Part shown: piece after piece, positions 52,386 to 61,639 of the stretch
How the letters are laid out: each line of letters begins with the position of its first letter
Position numbering within the stretch: the stretch's first letter is position 1
Source of the DNA: Bog-756 sp963839925
Lineage (GTDB): Bacteria > Actinomycetota > Acidimicrobiia > Acidimicrobiales > RAAP-2
Reading direction: 5' to 3'
Assembly: GCA_963839925.1 (NCBI GenBank)
Contig: CAWIWV010000002.1
Span: 248,001 to 312,000 of the forward strand
DNA length: 64,000 nucleotides
The notes under the pieces: model-generated
What the model was told of the DNA's origin: nothing
What the model saw: the letters and a program-made list of their open reading frames with translations, nothing else
Databases searched by the model: none
Translations under genes and position numbers: made by a program

Positions 52386-53558
52386 TCAATCCCAGATCTC
52401 TTCTCCGAGTCTGATGAGACCTCGCAAGTCGTAGAGGTCCGAATCGAAGAAGGGGACTGTCGCGACAACGTCGGGCACCACCGCGAGCAGGGCGCGCTGC
52501 TCCATCTCTCGCAAGGCGACCATCTGGAAGTTGAGATAGCTGTCTGCCACCTCGGTGAGGACCCGTGCGATCTGGTCGGGATCGCCGAGGGCGCCGTTCA
52601 CCTCGGCCAGGCAGGGGGCGAGCCGGTCGGCCAGAGAGGGCGCGGCGTCCTTGATCACACCCGCGAGCGCGGTCCCCTCCGAACCCCGCAGGTAGGACGG
52701 CAGCACCTTGTTGAGCACGATCGCTCCCAAGTGGAGCTTGCGGGCGGTGAGCTGATCGGCGAAGAACTCCGCCTCGCGCAATGGCACCCCTTCGAGGGTG
52801 GAGATGACAACGAAGGTGGTCCGTCGGTCGGACAACAGCCGCTTCACCGACTCGGCCCGCTCGACGAAACCGTTGTGCATGGTCTGGAAGAGCACGAAGA
52901 ACTCGGAGATGTCGGCAAGGAACTCGGTCCCGAGGATCCGATCGGCGATTTGATAGAAGGGCCTCGAGGCGACGTTGACCAGACGTGAACGGTAGGGAAC
53001 GATCAGCCAGCGGAGGAGACGCGACGAGAAGAAATCGGCCATCCGCTGCGGGGCGTCGAGGAAGTCGAGTGCGTTCCGGGTGGGTGGGGTGTCCACCACG
53101 ATGAGGTCGTAGTCGCTCTCGGAGTGGATCTCGTAGAGCCGCTCCATCGCGATGTAGTCGTGGCTCTGGACGAAACGGCCGGCGATGTTCTGGTACAGCG
53201 GGTTGGCCAGTATCTCGTCGCGGGTCTGATCGTCGGGAGCGTGCCGCTTGATCAGCGCGTCCCACGACTCTCTCGTGTCGAGCATCGCGGCCCAGAGCTG
53301 GCCCCTCGGGTTGACACCCGCCGCACGGAAGGCCTCGTCGGGAATACGGTGCTCGGTGTTGCCGATTCCGTCGAGGCCGAGGGCGTCCGCGAGCCGTTTT
53401 GCCGGATCGATGGTGAGGACGAGCACCTTGCTGCCGTGGCGGATCACCGACATCACCGCGGCTGCGGCAGCGGTCGTGGTCTTGCCGACTCCGCCGGGCC
53501 CGCAGGCGATCACGATCTCCTTGGTGGCCAGCAGCCCATCGATCGAGCGCGCGGCCAT
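52386..53558 (-). CDS. ArsA/GET3-type ATPase (second of pair)
   Basis: 390 aa. Deviant Walker A CGPGGVGKTTTAAAAA, switch DPAKRLADALG and VVDTPPTRNALDFL. There is no arsenite-binding Cys triad or arsenic gene nearby. In actinobacteria such ATPases come as adjacent pairs of unknown client. Its ATG shares one base with the stop of the first ATPase (TGATG), indicating coupling. Confidence 0.92.
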   Translation of the reverse strand: MAARSIDGLLATKEIVIACGPGGVGKTTTAAAAAVMSVIRHGSKVLVLTIDPAKRLADALGLDGIGNTEHRIPDEAFRAAGVNPRGQLWAAMLDTRESWDALIKRHAPDDQTRDEILANPLYQNIAGRFVQSHDYIAMERLYEIHSESDYDLIVVDTPPTRNALDFLDAPQRMADFFSSRLLRWLIVPYRSRLVNVASRPFYQIADRILGTEFLADISEFFVLFQTMHNGFVERAESVKRLLSDRRTTFVVISTLEGVPLREAEFFADQLTARKLHLGAIVLNKVLPSYLRGSEGTALAGVIKDAAPSLADRLAPCLAEVNGALGDPDQIARVLTEVADSYLNFQMVALREMEQRALLAVVPDVVATVPFFDSDLYDLRGLIRLGEEIWD

Positions 53559-54505
53559 CAGGATCCGAGCTCCTCGTCGAGGGAGAGGGCGACCTGTCGG
53601 GTGGTTCGGAGACCGTGGGAGCGGGCGAACAGGTACGGCAGGTAGAGCATGGCCACCGACTCGTCGATGCCCGCACGGAGCCGGTCCAGGTGCACCGACC
53701 GGGTGCGACGCATGGTCACCGCCAGCCGAGCAGCGTCGAGCAGTGGCGTTGCGTCCCCGCCGACCAACTCGTCCAGCTGCTGTGAGCACGACGGCACGAA
53801 GAGTGCGTCGAACACCTTCTCTTCCTGACGGCCGAAGAGCTCCGGCAACACCCGATTGACCACGACGGCGGAGAGCTGCACCGTGGTCTCCTCTTTCACC
53901 CGCGCGGCCAACTCGATCGTCTCGGAGACGGGCATCTCCTCAGGGGTGCACACCGCGACCAACCCGGTTCTCTTCGTATCCGAGAGGATCTCGAGCAACC
54001 AGTCGGTCTGCGATCGGATCAACCCGACCTTCACCAGGTTGTTGATGGCCTGGGGTGCCGACAGGAGGCTCACGATGTGACCCGAGGCGGGAGCGTCGAC
54101 CACCACCAGGTCGTAGTTGTGCTCGCGCACCTCGTAGAGCGGCTTGCCGACGGTGAGGATCTCGCGCACTCCGGGGGCGGCGGTCGCGACAAAGTCGAAC
54201 GCCTTGGCCAGTGGCCCGATCCTGCCCACCACCGGGATGCGCAGTTGGATCTTCAGGTACTCCCGCAACGACGCCTCGGTGTCCATGGTCATCGCGAAGA
54301 CGCCGGGCAACACCTCTTTCTCCTTGAACCCGGTGGGTGGCGACTCGTAGAAGCCGGCGACGTCGCCCTTGGCGTCCACTTCGCAGATGAGGACCCGCTT
54401 GCCGCGCTGGGACGCGAGCAGTGCGAGGGCCGTCGCCACCGTCGTCTTGCCCACGCCTCCCTTGCCGGTGACGAAGACCAGCCGGAGATCGAGCAGTGAG
54501 CTCAC
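53558..54505 (-). CDS. ArsA/GET3-type ATPase (first of pair)
   Basis: 315 aa. Walker A FVTGKGGVGKTTVATALALL, switch CEVDAKGDVAGFY and VVDAPASGHIVSLL. Together with the following paralogue it probably forms a heteromeric ATPase; the pairing is like Rv3679-Rv3680 of Mycobacterium. GTG 54505 start. It lies 55 bp behind the DUF3107 gene. Confidence 0.92.
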   Translation of the reverse strand: MSSLLDLRLVFVTGKGGVGKTTVATALALLASQRGKRVLICEVDAKGDVAGFYESPPTGFKEKEVLPGVFAMTMDTEASLREYLKIQLRIPVVGRIGPLAKAFDFVATAAPGVREILTVGKPLYEVREHNYDLVVVDAPASGHIVSLLSAPQAINNLVKVGLIRSQTDWLLEILSDTKRTGLVAVCTPEEMPVSETIELAARVKEETTVQLSAVVVNRVLPELFGRQEEKVFDALFVPSCSQQLDELVGGDATPLLDAARLAVTMRRTRSVHLDRLRAGIDESVAMLYLPYLFARSHGLRTTRQVALSLDEELGS

Positions 54506-54560
54506 CGAACCACCGGGATCCCGACCGTTGTGGTCGGACCGCTCCGATGGGGAGCGTCGA

Positions 54561-54797
54561 TCAGGAGATCCCGAAGCCGACCCGCCGGTCCGACGTCGGC
54601 GGGTCCAGCTCGACGTAGGCGACCTTCCCGACCGGCACGCCGACCTGGCGACCCTTGCGATCGGTCAGCCAGAGGATGGTCCCCTCCTCGGCGAGCGCCG
54701 CCTCGACGTGGGCGAGGACCTTCTCGCGGTCGGCGTCTTCGGGCAACTCGATGTCGAGCTCCTTCATCGATTGCACGATTCCGATCCGCACGTCCAC
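54561..54797 (-). CDS. DUF3107 family protein
   Basis: 78-aa conserved actinobacterial protein: VDVRIGIVQSMKELDIEL, then LWLTDRKGRQVGVPVGKVAY. GTG 54797 restores the full conserved N-terminus and has GAGGAG 8 nt upstream. It precedes the ArsA pair. Function unknown. Confidence 0.9.
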   Translation of the reverse strand: MDVRIGIVQSMKELDIELPEDADREKVLAHVEAALAEEGTILWLTDRKGRQVGVPVGKVAYVELDPPTSDRRVGFGIS

Positions 54798-54906
54798 CTG
54801 GCACGCTCCTCTCGACGGTCCCAGGGGTTGGTACCCGGGGCAGGGTGACACGACCATACCGTGTCGGAGACGCCCGAACGGCACAGCCGTGGTGCACACT
54901 GGGAGA

Positions 54907-56058
54907 ATGGAAGGTGAGACCGAGCGCAACCGCCGGTGGGCCTCGACCATGGCGGGGCATGCCGGCTCGGGCGTCACCTACGCCCACGCCGACAGCTTCG
55001 CGGAGCACGGAACAGAGGGTCCCCATCCCGGTTTCGACCGCCAGAGCCGCGAAGAGGTCGAGGCCGACTGCCTTGCCCCCGGGGCGACCCGAGGTGCCGG
55101 GGGCGGCAACCGCCGACGACCCGAGCAGCCCGATCCGTGGCGAACCTGCTTCGAGCGGGACCGTGACCGGATCCTGCATGCGACGTCTTTCCGGCGCCTC
55201 GCCGGAAAGACCCAGGTGTTCGTGTTCCCCGACGACCATCAGCGCACCCGCCTGACCCACGCGTTGGAGGTTGCCCAGGTTGCGACCTCGGTCGCACGAG
55301 CGTGTCGCCTGAACGTGGCGCTCACCGAGGCGATCGCGCTGGGGCACGACTGCGGGCACGGACCCGGCGGGCATGCGAGCGAAGACGCGCTCTCCCCCTA
55401 TCTCGACGAGGGATTCGACCATGCGCCGTGGGGCGCAGACGTCTCGTTGGCCGGCTTGAACCTGTGCGACGAGACGCTCGACGGGATCCGCAACCACTCG
55501 TGGTCGCGACCGGCGCCGTCGACACCGGAGGGCGAGGTGGTGAGCTGGGCCGACCGGATCGCCTACGTCTGCCACGACTTCGAAGATGCGGTGGAGAGCG
55601 GGATCGTGACTCCCGCGGTCCTCCCCTCCCTCGTGCGAGAGCGCTGCGGCGATCGACGTAGCCAGCAGTTGGGCGCGTTCATCGATGGGTTGGTCTCCAC
55701 CATCCTTCGCACCGGACGGATCGGCATGGACGCCGACTCGGCCGAGGCCCTCGCCTCCTTCCGCGCCAGCAACTACGAGCACATCTACCTCCGGCCGAGT
55801 TCGGTGTACCAGGGCCACGCGGTCGTGTCGGTGCTCCGTGCGCTGGTCGACTACTTCGCCGACAGACCGAATCTGATCCCTGACGGAGGGCAGCAGGACA
55901 ACGGCCTCGCTGGTGGCGAACCCGCGGCAGTTCGTGCAGCAGTCGCCTACGTTGCCGGCATGACCGACCGGTTCGCGTTCAGCCAGGCGGTTGCGTTGCT
56001 CGGTTGGGACCCCGCGAAACTACCGGCGGGCATCGGGGTCACCCCCCGCCACCAGTAG
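54907..56058 (+). CDS. dGTPase-like HD phosphohydrolase
   Basis: 383 aa. RDRILHATSFRRLAGKTQVF, then RTRLTHALEVAQVA and GHDCGHGPGGHASE give the HD metal site (H, HD, D) of deoxyguanosinetriphosphate triphosphohydrolase-like proteins. WADRIAYVCHDFEDAV carries the last Asp. It likely controls dNTP pools. Divergent from the DUF3107-ArsA group. Confidence 0.92.
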   Translation: MEGETERNRRWASTMAGHAGSGVTYAHADSFAEHGTEGPHPGFDRQSREEVEADCLAPGATRGAGGGNRRRPEQPDPWRTCFERDRDRILHATSFRRLAGKTQVFVFPDDHQRTRLTHALEVAQVATSVARACRLNVALTEAIALGHDCGHGPGGHASEDALSPYLDEGFDHAPWGADVSLAGLNLCDETLDGIRNHSWSRPAPSTPEGEVVSWADRIAYVCHDFEDAVESGIVTPAVLPSLVRERCGDRRSQQLGAFIDGLVSTILRTGRIGMDADSAEALASFRASNYEHIYLRPSSVYQGHAVVSVLRALVDYFADRPNLIPDGGQQDNGLAGGEPAAVRAAVAYVAGMTDRFAFSQAVALLGWDPAKLPAGIGVTPRHQ

Positions 56059-56156
56059 TCGGGCGAACAGCTCGGCGGCTCGGTGAACCAGCCGAACCGG
56101 TACGATCGAGGCGTTCGTCGAATCGAATAGGGGCAGGTCGGTCGAGGAGGTCGCCG

Positions 56157-57566
56157 ATGGCCACTGACATCACGAACCGAACGGGATCGGTCCGGGCGCC
56201 GCAGAGGCCGCCCCGAATGACGAAACCGCGCCCCAGCCCACCGAGACCCCAGGGTGCCCGGTCGGAGCAGACGACATCTGAGCCGGTCACCGATCCACCA
56301 ACCGGCAGTGTCGCGGCCACGCTCGCGACGCTGATCCGATCGCTCGTCGGAGCGAACCCGCCGGTGCGGTTCGAGTTCTGGGATGGGAGCGGGCTGGGCG
56401 ATCCGAACGGAGCCGGCACCGTTCGGATCGAATCGGCCGATGCGCTCCGGCGGATCCTCTGGGCTCCGGGTGAGTTGGGCATCGCCCGCGCGTTCGTCGC
56501 AGGGGATCTGACCATCGAGGGTGACCTCTACTCGATGCTGCGAGTGCTCCACGATGCCTCTCCTCGGGACCTCCGCCGGGTGGGGATTCGATCCATCCCG
56601 ACCGTTGTCGACGCAGCGCGACACATCGGCGTCCTCGGGCCGCCTCCGCCTCCTCCACCCGAAGAGTGCGTTCCCCCGGGGAGATTGCACTCTCTGTCGC
56701 GCGATGCAGCGGTGATCAGCCACCACTACGACGTCGGGAACGCCTTCTATCGGCTGGTGCTCGGTTCGAGCATGACCTACTCGTGCGCGCGATTCGTGCC
56801 CGAGGGCATCTCACTCGAAGACGCCCAAGCGGCAAAACACGAACTGATCTGCCACAAACTGGGACTCGACAAGCGGCCCGGGGCCCGGTTGCTCGACGTC
56901 GGTTGCGGATGGGGTTCGATGGTCATCCACGCGGCCCAACACCATGGGGCGGTCGCCACAGGGATTGCGATCAGCCGCGAGCAGGTCGACGAGGCAAGGC
57001 GACGGGTCGAACAGGCCGGTCTCTCGGACCGGGTCGAGATCCGCCTCCAGGACTACCGCGAGCTGCGCGGCGAGTTCGACGCCATCTCGTCCATTGGGAT
57101 GTTCGAGCATGTGGGCACCGGTCAGATGGCCCGGTACTTCGAAACCCTCCGCCCGCTCCTCACCCCGGAAGGCCGGCTGTTGAACCACGCCATCTCCAAG
57201 GCCGGAGGATCGGTGCTCGGGCGGCGCACGTTCATCGGTCGCTACGTGTTCCCTGACGGCGAGTTGGTGGACGTGGCCGAAGTGATCGCAGCCATGCAGC
57301 GGGCCGGGTTCGAAGTCCGCGATGTCGAGTCACTCCGCGAGCACTACTCGCAGACACTGCACCACTGGGTGGACAACCTCGAGGCGAACTGGGACGAGGC
57401 GGTCGGTCTGGTGGGGAAGGCCCGAGCCAACATCTGGAGGCTGTACATGGCCGCCTCCGCCAACGGGTTCGACGACGGAGGGCTGGCCATCCATCAGGTG
57501 CTCGGCGTGGTTCCCGACGGGGCCGGTCACAGCGGGATGCCCCCGAGCCGAACCGGCTGGGGCTGA
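56157..57566 (+). CDS. Cyclopropane-fatty-acyl-phospholipid synthase
   Basis: 469 aa. DVGNAFYRLVLGSSMTYSCA is the lipid-entry motif. SAM motif I is LLDVGCGWGSMVIHAA, and SSIGMFEHVG carries the active-site Glu-His. It adds a methylene or methyl to membrane lipid acyl chains. The first ~55 residues are a Pro/Arg-rich, low-complexity extension. ATG 56157 has AGGAGG 6 nt upstream. It converges with mrp (8-bp gap). Confidence 0.93.
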   Translation: MATDITNRTGSVRAPQRPPRMTKPRPSPPRPQGARSEQTTSEPVTDPPTGSVAATLATLIRSLVGANPPVRFEFWDGSGLGDPNGAGTVRIESADALRRILWAPGELGIARAFVAGDLTIEGDLYSMLRVLHDASPRDLRRVGIRSIPTVVDAARHIGVLGPPPPPPPEECVPPGRLHSLSRDAAVISHHYDVGNAFYRLVLGSSMTYSCARFVPEGISLEDAQAAKHELICHKLGLDKRPGARLLDVGCGWGSMVIHAAQHHGAVATGIAISREQVDEARRRVEQAGLSDRVEIRLQDYRELRGEFDAISSIGMFEHVGTGQMARYFETLRPLLTPEGRLLNHAISKAGGSVLGRRTFIGRYVFPDGELVDVAEVIAAMQRAGFEVRDVESLREHYSQTLHHWVDNLEANWDEAVGLVGKARANIWRLYMAASANGFDDGGLAIHQVLGVVPDGAGHSGMPPSRTGWG

Positions 57567-57574
57567 GCAGGCCC

Positions 57575-58747
57575 CTAACTGACGGTGAGCTCGCGCCGGT
57601 AGACCCGAGCGGGACCGAGGGCGACGATCGACTCGGCCAGTTGGTTGAACGCGGCAGCAGCTTCACCGCTCGGATCCGCGACTGCAACGGGAATGCCTTG
57701 GTCTCCACCGGCACGGAGAGCCGGCACCAGAGGGACCTGCGCAAGCAAGGGCACGCCGAGCTCCCCGGCGAGTTGCTCTCCCCCGCGGGCGCCGAAGAGC
57801 TCGTAGCGAGTGCCGTCGTCACCGGTGAACCAGCTCATGTTCTCGATGACGCCGCGGACACTCAGCTTCAACTTGCGGGCGGCGTAGGCGGATCGTTGCG
57901 CAACTCGCTGCGCAGCAGGTTGCGGCGTCGTCACCACGTAGACCTCTGTTTTGGTCAAGTACTGACCGAGAGAGAGGGTCACGTCACCGGTACCCGGAGG
58001 CATATCGATCAGGAGGTAGTCGGGCTCGCCCCAGTAGGCGTCGACCAGAAACTGCTCGAGAGCCTTGTGCAACATCGGACCACGCCAGATCACCGGCGTG
58101 TCGTCGGGAACGAAGTACCCCATCGACAAACAGCGGACACCGTTTGCCGTCGGCGGCACCACCAGGTCCCCGATGATCAGCGGATCGTTGGTCACACCGA
58201 GCATCGCGGGAACCGAAAATCCATAGACGTCGGCATCGAGAACCGCGACGTCGTGGCCCATCCTGGTGAGCGCAACGGCGAGGTTGACGGTGACGGAGGA
58301 CTTGCCAACGCCGCCTTTGCCCGACGAGATGCCGAGCACTCGGGTCTTCGAGCGCGGAAGCATGAAGCGGTTGGGCCGACCGTCCTCGTGCCCGAGCTGA
58401 CCGCCGTGACTGTGGCCATGGTCGTGCTCGTCGTGAGAGTCACCGCCGTTGTCGACCGGTTCGCCGCGCAAGAGCATGCGGAGACGAGCGCGGGGCTCCT
58501 CCTCCATGACCCCTCGGTCCACCGTGACCTCGCGGACGCCACGGACTTGCTCAACCGCGGCACGGATACGACTCTCCAACTCGTCGACTTGGGGATAGTC
58601 GGCAACCGGCAACCGGATGTCGATCACCGCCTTCTTCTTCTTGACCTGGACAGGACCGACCATGCCCAGCTCCCCCAGCGACAGGCGCAACTCGGGGTCG
58701 ATCACCGCGGCGACCGCAGCTGTGACCTGGGACTCGTCGATGGACAT
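57575..58747 (-). CDS. mrp: Mrp/NBP35-type iron-sulfur cluster carrier ATPase
   Basis: 390 aa. The N-terminal MIP18 (DUF59) domain covers about 1-100. A His-rich linker follows (DEHDHGHSHGG), then the ATPase with ISSGKGGVGKSSVTVNLAVA, a deviant Walker A, and DMPPGTGDVTLSL. The His-rich stretch could bind metal. Mrp carries Fe-S clusters to apoproteins. Divergent from the SufR-like regulator 48 bp away. Confidence 0.94.
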   Translation of the reverse strand: MSIDESQVTAAVAAVIDPELRLSLGELGMVGPVQVKKKKAVIDIRLPVADYPQVDELESRIRAAVEQVRGVREVTVDRGVMEEEPRARLRMLLRGEPVDNGGDSHDEHDHGHSHGGQLGHEDGRPNRFMLPRSKTRVLGISSGKGGVGKSSVTVNLAVALTRMGHDVAVLDADVYGFSVPAMLGVTNDPLIIGDLVVPPTANGVRCLSMGYFVPDDTPVIWRGPMLHKALEQFLVDAYWGEPDYLLIDMPPGTGDVTLSLGQYLTKTEVYVVTTPQPAAQRVAQRSAYAARKLKLSVRGVIENMSWFTGDDGTRYELFGARGGEQLAGELGVPLLAQVPLVPALRAGGDQGIPVAVADPSGEAAAAFNQLAESIVALGPARVYRRELTVS

Positions 58748-58782
58748 GCAGGTTCTCCTCGGGGAATCGTCGCCTTCACCGG

Positions 58783-58788
58783 TAGACT
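58783..58788 (+). promoter_or_regulatory. Leaderless-type -10 box for the SufR-like regulator
   Basis: TAGACT 7 nt before GTG 58796; it lies between the divergent mrp and regulator starts. Confidence 0.45.
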
Positions 58789-58795
58789 AGGTGAC

Positions 58796-59512
58796 GTGCC
58801 CCCCGACTCGGACAGCAACTTTTCGGCAGCGGTCACCGCGGTCACCGCTGCGTTCGGGGACCCGACCCGACGGGAGATCTACCTGTTCATCCGCTCGAAT
58901 CCGGGCGCCACGGCATCCGAGGTCGCCACCAGGTTCTCCCTCCATCCGAATGTCGCCCGCCACCACCTCGAACGTCTCGCCACCGGTGGGTACGTCGAGG
59001 TGTCGATGGAACGCGCAGCAGGCACCGGAGCGGGCCGGCCCTCCAAGCGCTTCAAAGCGGTCGGCAACGACCCGACGCTGGATCTGCTGACTCGCCGCGA
59101 CGATTTGTTGGTGCTTCTGCTGCAAGAGGCGCTCCAGCTGCTCGGACCGACGGTGGCGGAGAGCATGGCCGAACGAGTCGGCGAGGAGTACGGCCGCTCC
59201 CTCGCCGGTCAGATGTCGCCGGGTGATGGCCAGCGGTCGCTCCGCACCGCCATGCACGCCATCGCCGACACCTTGACCGCGCACGGGTTCGCCGCCCACG
59301 CCGAAGACCAGGGCACGAGCACGGCGGTCGTGGCCGACAACTGCCCCTTCGGCGACGCGGCATCGCAGTATCCCGTCCTGTGTGCGGTGGACCGGGGCAT
59401 GGTCAACGGACTGCTCGCCGGCCTCTGCGGCGAGACTGTCGACGGATCAGTACCCGTTGTGCTGTCGTCCTCACGCGCCCGCGGGGACGACGCGTGCGCG
59501 GCCGTCGTCTGA
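58796..59512 (+). CDS. ArsR/SufR-like HTH regulator with candidate Fe-S cysteines
   Basis: 238 aa. Winged helix: AFGDPTRREIYLFIRSNPGA, ATRFSLHPNVARHHLERLAT. The C-terminal sensor part has Cys in NCPFG, twelve residues later in PVLCAV, fourteen later in AGLCGE and a last one near the end (DDACAAVV). The first spacing (C-x12-C) equals that of SufR, the Fe-S cluster repressor of suf operons. Flanked by mrp and a cysteine desulfurase, so Fe-S homeostasis control is likely (inference). Confidence 0.85.
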   Translation: MPPDSDSNFSAAVTAVTAAFGDPTRREIYLFIRSNPGATASEVATRFSLHPNVARHHLERLATGGYVEVSMERAAGTGAGRPSKRFKAVGNDPTLDLLTRRDDLLVLLLQEALQLLGPTVAESMAERVGEEYGRSLAGQMSPGDGQRSLRTAMHAIADTLTAHGFAAHAEDQGTSTAVVADNCPFGDAASQYPVLCAVDRGMVNGLLAGLCGETVDGSVPVVLSSSRARGDDACAAVV

Positions 59513-59527
59513 CCACACGAAGAGCAT

Positions 59528-60691
59528 GTGAGGACGAGCCACCCCTTGGCCCGCCACTATCTCGATCACGCGTCCACCACCCCCGTCCGAGTCGAGGCCC
59601 GAACGGCTATGGCCGAGTGGGTCGACACAGGGATCACCGCTGACCCGGGCCGGGTACACACCGAGGGTCGGATGGTCCGGACCAGGTTGGAGGAAGCCAG
59701 GGAGCAGGTCGCAGCCTTCTTCGGCGTGCGTCCCCGACAAGTCGTCTTCACCTCGGGTGGCACCGAGGCGATCAACACCGCAGTGTGGAGTGCAACGCAG
59801 GCTGACCCAGGACCCATCGCTTGCGCTGACGTCGAACATTCGGCAGTGCGCGACGCATCGCAACGCGCGTCACCGGTGGTGCGCATCGCGGTCGACGGAG
59901 AAGGGCGGATCGAAGCGGCGGCAGTCGAGGAGGCGATCGATGCTTGCCGTGCAGCACACGCGAGATTGCCAGCACTCGTGCACTGCCAGTGGGCGAACCA
60001 CGAAGTCGCCACCGTCCAGCCCGTGGTCGAGATCACCGAGATCTGTCGACGCTTCGACATCCCTGTTCATGTCGACGCAGTTTCTGCAGCCGGGCATGTC
60101 CCCCTCGACCTCGACGCGCTCGGAGCCGATCTGGTCTCGATCTCCTCCCACAAGCTAGGTGGTCCGACCGGAATCGGCGCACTCCTCGTACGTCGCGGTC
60201 TCCGCCTCCAACCGTTCGTGGTGGGCGGCGAGCAGGAACGGGCTCGAAGGGGAGGCATGGAGCATGTGGTCGGAGCGATCGGCTTCGGGGCCGCGACGGC
60301 GGCGTTGACCGAACCCGGCACACTCGTCCGGGAGGAGGACCGTGCAAGGCGCCAGACCGAGCGGGCGCTTGACCAAGCGCTGGCGGTCGATGGCGTCTCG
60401 GCCTTCGGTGACACGGCGGTGCGACTGCCGCACATCATCTGCCTGGGGATCGACGGTGTCGAGGCCGAGCCGATTTTGTTGGGACTCGACCAGGCTGGAG
60501 TGGCCGTGCACTCTGGGTCTTCCTGTTCGTCGGAGTCCCTCGAGCCCTCCCCGGTTCTCGAAGCCATGGGGGTCGACGGCGAACGATCGCTCCGACTCTC
60601 GGTCGGATGGTCGACCACCGACGCTGACGTCGAGGCGTTCGCCGCTGCCTTCCCGCGGGTCGTCAGGGAGCTACGAGCGCTGCGATCCTGA
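59528..60691 (+). CDS. Cysteine desulfurase (IscS/NifS-like)
   Basis: 387-aa class V aminotransferase. The PLP lysine is in ISSHKLGGPTGIGALLVRRG, the persulfide Cys in VHSGSSCSSESLEPSPVL, and the N-terminus is YLDHASTTPVR. It supplies sulfur for Fe-S clusters or tRNA thiolation (in many actinobacteria such a gene sits beside mnmA). Starts 16 bp after the regulator at GTG 59528. Confidence 0.93.
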   Translation: MRTSHPLARHYLDHASTTPVRVEARTAMAEWVDTGITADPGRVHTEGRMVRTRLEEAREQVAAFFGVRPRQVVFTSGGTEAINTAVWSATQADPGPIACADVEHSAVRDASQRASPVVRIAVDGEGRIEAAAVEEAIDACRAAHARLPALVHCQWANHEVATVQPVVEITEICRRFDIPVHVDAVSAAGHVPLDLDALGADLVSISSHKLGGPTGIGALLVRRGLRLQPFVVGGEQERARRGGMEHVVGAIGFGAATAALTEPGTLVREEDRARRQTERALDQALAVDGVSAFGDTAVRLPHIICLGIDGVEAEPILLGLDQAGVAVHSGSSCSSESLEPSPVLEAMGVDGERSLRLSVGWSTTDADVEAFAAAFPRVVRELRALRS

Positions 60692-60710
60692 ACGCCTCCG
60701 GCTGAGCATT

Positions 60711-61586
60711 TCAGCCGAAGGTCGGTCTGATCTCCTCGTCGAGGAATGCGATCACCGCGGAAGAGAACGCATCGTTGCGATCTCCTGCGATCATGTGGGC
60801 AGCACCGTCGACGCCGACCGCCCTGGCACCGGGGATCTGAGCCAACAGATCATCGACTCCCTCTTGGGTGACGACATCGCTGAGAAGCCCGTGGAGCAAC
60901 AGGGTTGGCACGGTGATGTTGGCGGTCGCGACGTCGAGCAACCCGTGCAGACGATCGGGAACCACCTCGGTGCGTCCATAGCCGATGACCCGCGGGTCCC
61001 AATGCCAGTACCAACGGTCTCCCCGCTGGCGAAGCACCTTCATCAGACCCTTGGGGTTGACCGGCCTGGTTCGTTGAGGTGTGTACACGGCGATCGCTTC
61101 GGCTGCGTCCTCGAGGGTGTCGAACCCGTCGATACCCGATTCCATGAACGTCTTGATCCGTTCGATCCCGAGCGGGTTGGTCTTCGGCGTGATGTCCACG
61201 AGCACCAGACCGCATCCGACTGTTCGATCGCTCGTTCCCTCCGCCAGCATTGCCGACATCCCGCCGAGTGAGGCGCCCACCAACACAGGAGGTCTCCCCA
61301 GTTGGTCGGCCACCGCGACGCAGTCCGCGCAGAAGGCGGTGAAGGAGTAGTCACCGTTGACCGCCCAGTCGCTGTCCCCATGGCCGCGCAGATCCATGGT
61401 GACCGCCTTCCAGCCTTGGCCGGCCACCTTCTCAGCGGTCGCGCCCCACGCGTGGCGGGTCTGACCACCACCGTGGAGGAAGAGCACCGGGCAGGCGTCC
61501 GGATCACCGCGAACGTCGGCCGCCAGACGCAGGCCCTCGAAACCTTCGAAGATGACCGGGTCGTTGTTCGCTGCGTCTGCGTTCAC
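60711..61586 (-). CDS. Alpha/beta hydrolase
   Basis: 291 aa. Oxyanion motif VLFLHGGGQTRHAWG, nucleophile GASLGGMSA, acid in LLLHGLLSDVV and His in GVDGAAHMIAGD. Cytoplasmic; similar to epoxide hydrolase/haloperoxidase-like esterases. Substrate unknown. GTG start at 61586. Confidence 0.92.
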   Translation of the reverse strand: MNADAANNDPVIFEGFEGLRLAADVRGDPDACPVLFLHGGGQTRHAWGATAEKVAGQGWKAVTMDLRGHGDSDWAVNGDYSFTAFCADCVAVADQLGRPPVLVGASLGGMSAMLAEGTSDRTVGCGLVLVDITPKTNPLGIERIKTFMESGIDGFDTLEDAAEAIAVYTPQRTRPVNPKGLMKVLRQRGDRWYWHWDPRVIGYGRTEVVPDRLHGLLDVATANITVPTLLLHGLLSDVVTQEGVDDLLAQIPGARAVGVDGAAHMIAGDRNDAFSSAVIAFLDEEIRPTFG

Positions 61587-61639
61587 TGGGTCAAAGTCCC
61601 TTGTCCCGTCGGTTCCACTTCAGGTCCACCGGCTCCACG

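Noticed and set aside
52386..54505. Arsenite efflux operon
   Set aside because: The ArsA-type ATPases lack the arsenite Cys triad context, and there is no arsB, arsC or arsR nearby.
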